Source of the DNA: Larimichthys crocea
Lineage: Eukaryota; Chordata; Actinopteri; Sciaenidae
NCBI RefSeq assembly: GCF_000972845.2
Contig: NC_040016.1
Span: forward strand, 23,496,026-23,560,025
Direction of reading: 5' to 3'
Length of the DNA stretch: 64,000 nucleotides
The notes beneath the pieces were generated by a model that saw only the letters and a program-made list of their open reading frames with translations, had not been told where the DNA came from and did not search any database. Positions 60,567 through 64,000 of the stretch are shown piece after piece (positions within the stretch are counted from its first letter, which is position 1; the number at the start of each line of letters is the position of its first letter). The translations under genes were made by a program, and so were the position numbers.

Positions 60567-62894
60567 GGGGCATTTGAGGCCACGGTAGTCGAATACGTTT
60601 TATTTTTTCACTGATTTTTCTCCCTTGCTCCTCACTCTATGCTGATGATGTCATCCACTTAGCACAAACATTCCGCCACATACACACCCATTCATAAACC
60701 CAGAAATTGACTAAAAACCTGCTCACTTTTGAGCCTTGATTACGTTTAAAAACGTTTAAAAGCTGTCGATGAGTGTCGTGACTCCCTGAGATAAGGGAAG
60801 CATACCTAGTTTTAAGTTTAAATGCAGTCTCTCGGTGAAAGTAAGTTGTCAGAGCAGTTCATTGTTGAAAATGTTGTTGAAATGTACTTTTTTTCAAGCC
60901 TCCCCATTCATTCCCTATGGGAAATTTTCGCAGTTTTTCCAGAATAAATTCGCGAAAAAACACGCAAATCTCTTAGAAAAGTAAAGCACTCGATTCGGGA
61001 TCAACGACGTTTTGTATATAACTTGTTGGGGCCTTACTCATGGCTGAATTAATTAGCATGTTAGCATTAATTGTTACCTAGCATGTATTTAATTCTTTTA
61101 ATTAGTAGATCAATGCTAATTGCTAGCCACAGACTCTGTGCTATTTTTTCTTCGGGCCTCCCCACCTTCATTCCCTATGGGAAATTTTTTGCAAATCTCT
61201 TAGAAAAGTAATAGCACTCGGATTCGGGATTCAACGACGCACGTTTTGATATATAATTTGTTGGGTCCTCTCCACCGCTGCGGGCCACTTAATGTTCAAA
61301 AAAAGGGCGGAGGAAAATGAATAATAATGCCATGAAACAACAGCAGAAGAACATAGTTGACGAGTCGTAGGCACTCGTCACTAATAATAGACTAATAATA
61401 ATGATAATAATTGGTGTTGGGAGCCCTTGGGCACCCACACAATAAGCGCGGTGGATAACATATAGTGTGCACCTTGCACGCACACTCATAATCGGAAAGA
61501 GCCGAGAGGTTTTAAGAGTGTGCTCTTTCAGGCACATCAATAATACGTGTGTTACGATACAATGGGCCTTCTTTATTTTAGCCTTTATTAAAAGAAAAAA
61601 AATGAAGATGGCAATACTTAATACAAAAGCAAACTTTATCCTTTCTTGTCCTTCAGCCCATGTCGTTACTACCCGCGAGGCGTGGGCGTCTCTGACTATT
61701 AGCTCCTGATGGCCCTCAGATCATGGATGAGTACCCTCTGTACCCATCAGGGGTCCACTGACAGCATCTGTTCTGTCTCTCGCTGTGGGGGGATATGACC
61801 GACGCTGGGACTGTCGAGGGAAACCGCGCTCACTGAGGAGGAACCCCATCAGCTGTATGGACCCCCAATGCCCAGAGACCACGTGGGGCAACAGTTCTAT
61901 GGTTGCGCATGGATACATCCATGAGCGTTCTGTCCATTCAGCCACGCTCTAGGTCTGTACCCAGGTCGCCATCCTCATCATCAGGGGGGGCCCTATCTCC
62001 CCAGTTGCCAACAAACTTTGCCTCACCAGCTCGTCACCTCTGCCCGCTTTTGACCATTTTCCAGGAACGGATAAGGGATGATGTGATCTATGCAGATCCA
62101 TCAGTCTACGTCTGAGGAGATCCCTCAGCTTCACCAAAGGTAAAACAATGTTAATTATACTGAATGTAGGTTTTGATTTTAGGTGTCTTGAGGACTACAG
62201 TACCAGTCTTACTTTCTACATTGTAGATTATATGAAGACAACTAATACGGCACATATGGAATTAAGTGATAAATGGAAAAAGCTGAATATGTTTTTATAT
62301 TTTAGAAATATTGGAAAATCCATATTAACTAACTACTACAAATAAAGATAAATTATACTCCCTCATTACTTTGAAGATATGAAAGTCAGTCCTCCAGAAA
62401 TTAAGAACTTTGAATGTATTTTCAACTGCTGTGCAAAAACTATAAAAATATTGCCAAAACTACCCTTTACCGTTACCTTTGCTGCACAGGATATGTTCAT
62501 TCAAGTTAATCAGGAATCAGGGGAGACAATCAGCTGGTGCACATGAGGAAGGGCAAGTGACCTGAAACGAGAGGAGAGTTAATTTCCAAAAATAAAACAG
62601 GAAGTCACAAAACAAACATGGAAAACAGGACAAAAAACTCAACTTGACATACGATTGTGGACACCAGTGTAAATCTGGGACTTTGGTCTCATGAGTGCAA
62701 ATTGGCGATTTTTAGTTGTGCCTTGCCATGTTATGGCATCTCCAAAATTTTGATGGTACTGTATAATTAAGGCTTTAGAATTGACTTTTTCTTTTAATTT
62801 TATATTCATTCATATTCTTTTTGAATTCCCACGCCAGGCTGAAAATAAGAATAAAAGAAATCTGTGTTAGGTATACGGAGTTTCCAAAAAGTCA
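60567..62894. repeat. Right arm of the inverted duplication (noisy)
   Basis: Reverse complement of 53920-56268 with many indels, ending at ggagtttccaaaaagtca before the 10 N. It carries a broken e1 and broken hairpins. Probably a misassembled strand-switch or low-quality second copy. Confidence 0.85.
61657..62139 (+). pseudogene. Inverted, frameshifted copy of plekha6 e1
   Basis: Matches 54681-55164 in opposite orientation, 483 against 484 bp, but with many compensating indels that break the frame (a stop falls soon after the DYY region). Acceptor ttcag and donor gtaaaa are kept. Confidence 0.85.
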
Positions 62895-62904
62895 NNNNNN
62901 NNNN
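62895..62904. other. Assembly gap (10 N)
   Basis: Unknown sequence at the end of the noisy inverted arm; in the good arm the matching point lies 20 bp from the (ATCT)10/TTCT repeat. Confidence 1.
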
Positions 62905-62949
62905 ATTGCTCACAAAGATATGTTGTAACAAATGGTATAAAAAATTCCA

Positions 62950-63028
62950 GGGCGGAGGCTCCACCGAACCCCTGAGACCGACTCACCGAACCCCTAGGGT
63001 TCGATCGAACCCAGGTTAAGAACCACTG
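62950..63028 (-). mobile_element. One end of a hAT element (CAGTGGTTCTTAACC)
   Basis: Read on the minus strand it starts CAGTGGTTCTTAACCTGGGT and continues tcgatcgaaccctaggggtt, the usual terminal sequence of a hAT family found in vertebrates. The other end is missing, probably lost at the gap. Confidence 0.7.
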
Positions 63029-63049
63029 CGCTATAAAGACATGCTATTT

Positions 63050-64000
63050 GCTAACATTAGTGACCAATGCTAAAATTAGTACTAATTAACATTAACCACT
63101 AGGAATTAAATACATGTTGATTGCTAACATGCTAATGATAACATGCTAATGCTACCATGCTAATAATAATTAGCCATTAAGAATTAAATACATGCTAATG
63201 TTAATTGCTAGCGCATCAGTGCTAACATGTTAATGCTAACATGCTAATGTTAATTGCTAGCGCATCAGCGCTAACATATTAATGCTAACATATTAATGTT
63301 AACATATTAATATTAACAAGCTAACATGCTAATGTTAATTGCTAGCGCATCAACCTTAACATGCTAATGTTAACATGCTAATGTTAACATGTTAATGTTA
63401 ATTGGTAGTGCATCAGCGCTAACATGCTAATGCTACATGCTAATGTTAAAATGCTAATGCTAATGGTAACTGCTAGCGCATCAACGTTAACATGCTAATG
63501 ATAACATGGTAATTGCTAATGTTAACATGCTAATGCTAACATGTTAATGTTAATTGGTAGTGCATCAGTGTTAACATGCTAATGTTAACATGCTAATGTT
63601 AAGTGCTAGCATGTCAGTGCTAGCCCTTAATTTTTAGCACTAAGAATACATGCTAATGTTAATATGGTAATATTAGCGCGTCAACGCTAGCAATTAACAT
63701 TCGCCACTAAGAATTTATTACATGACAACTGCTAACATGCTAAGCTATTTGCTAGCACGTCAGCACTAGCAATTAGCCTTATCCACTAATAACCAAATAC
63801 ATGCTACTTGCTAATATGCTAATGCTTACATGATAATGTTAATTAGCACTAGCCACAAAGAATTAAATACATGTTAATTCCAACATGTTAATGCTAATTG
63901 TTAGCCGTCTGTGCTAGCAATGAGCATTAGCCACTAAGAATCAAATACATGATCATTGCTAACATGCTAATGTTAATTAACATTAGCCACTAGGAATTAA
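63050..64000 (-). repeat. TTAGCATG array in reverse orientation
   Basis: AACATGCTAATG words with GCGCATCAGCG spacers. The minus strand from the right edge matches 58689 onward (attcctagtggctaatgtta, tagcacagacggctaa). It is cleaner than the 58-60 kb array and runs off the window. Confidence 0.8.

Noticed and set aside
1..64000. tRNA, rRNA or miRNA genes
   Set aside because: I saw no cloverleaf A/B-box pair or rRNA core; the hairpins at 55.3 kb have stems too short for a microRNA precursor.

Overview
This is intronic, low-gene-density vertebrate DNA. The single recognisable host gene has the exon structure and protein sequence of PLEKHA6, and the repeats are of teleost type: TTAGCATG arrays, hAT and TTAA elements, a teleost non-LTR RT fragment, and the TATAAATAAAATTGAATTG tail. 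A ray-finned fish, probably a percomorph, is the best reading; I cannot name the species.

The gene is plekha6 on the minus strand. I could follow 17 coding exons from 55164 down to the stop codon at 20570-20572. Every junction is AG/GT and every phase matches, giving about 715 residues of the C-terminal part (the PH-domain half lies beyond the right edge or was lost). Order on the minus strand: a long Ser/Pro/Arg-rich exon (e1), a coiled-coil block (e3-e8), a Ser/Pro linker (e9), an alternative exon (e10), a linker (e11-e12), a basic coiled region (e13-e15), and a Gln-rich plus Ser/Pro tail ending in ..HIMNV (e16-e17). A long 3' UTR probably runs to a poly(A) signal near 16281. A second, phase-compatible splice path (long e9 plus e10) would add 167 residues.

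The assembly is badly compromised. Three segments are noisy second copies full of one-base indels, and each ends exactly at a 10-N gap: 1-7021 (copy of 17812-23560), 28655-36100 (copy of 39047-46583) and an inverted one, about 60567-62894 (copy of 53920-56268). Exon copies in them are frameshifted and are listed as pseudogene copies. At least the middle one also carries base substitutions, so it may be the other haplotype rather than pure error.

Region by region: 1-7021 noisy copy of the plekha6 3' end. 7032-16255 unrelated to plekha6 coding: a CpG-rich island, several minisatellites, and no gene I can name. 16256-23560 plekha6 3' UTR and e17-e15. 23561-28654 large intron with a BED/hAT fragment, a truncated LINE and a broken teleost mobile-type gene. 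28655-36100 noisy copy. 36111-39046 hAT transposase relic. 39047-46583 good copy with e14-e10. 46584-55164 e9-e1. 55165-62894 a composite repeat with hairpins and TTAGCATG arrays inside a large inverted duplication. 62905-64000 a hAT end and another TTAGCATG array.

No operon-like or defence-like system is present. The most interesting biological signals are the alternative long plekha6 form, a run of four hairpins with different but self-complementary stems at 55282-55472, and minisatellites that stay open in all three frames.
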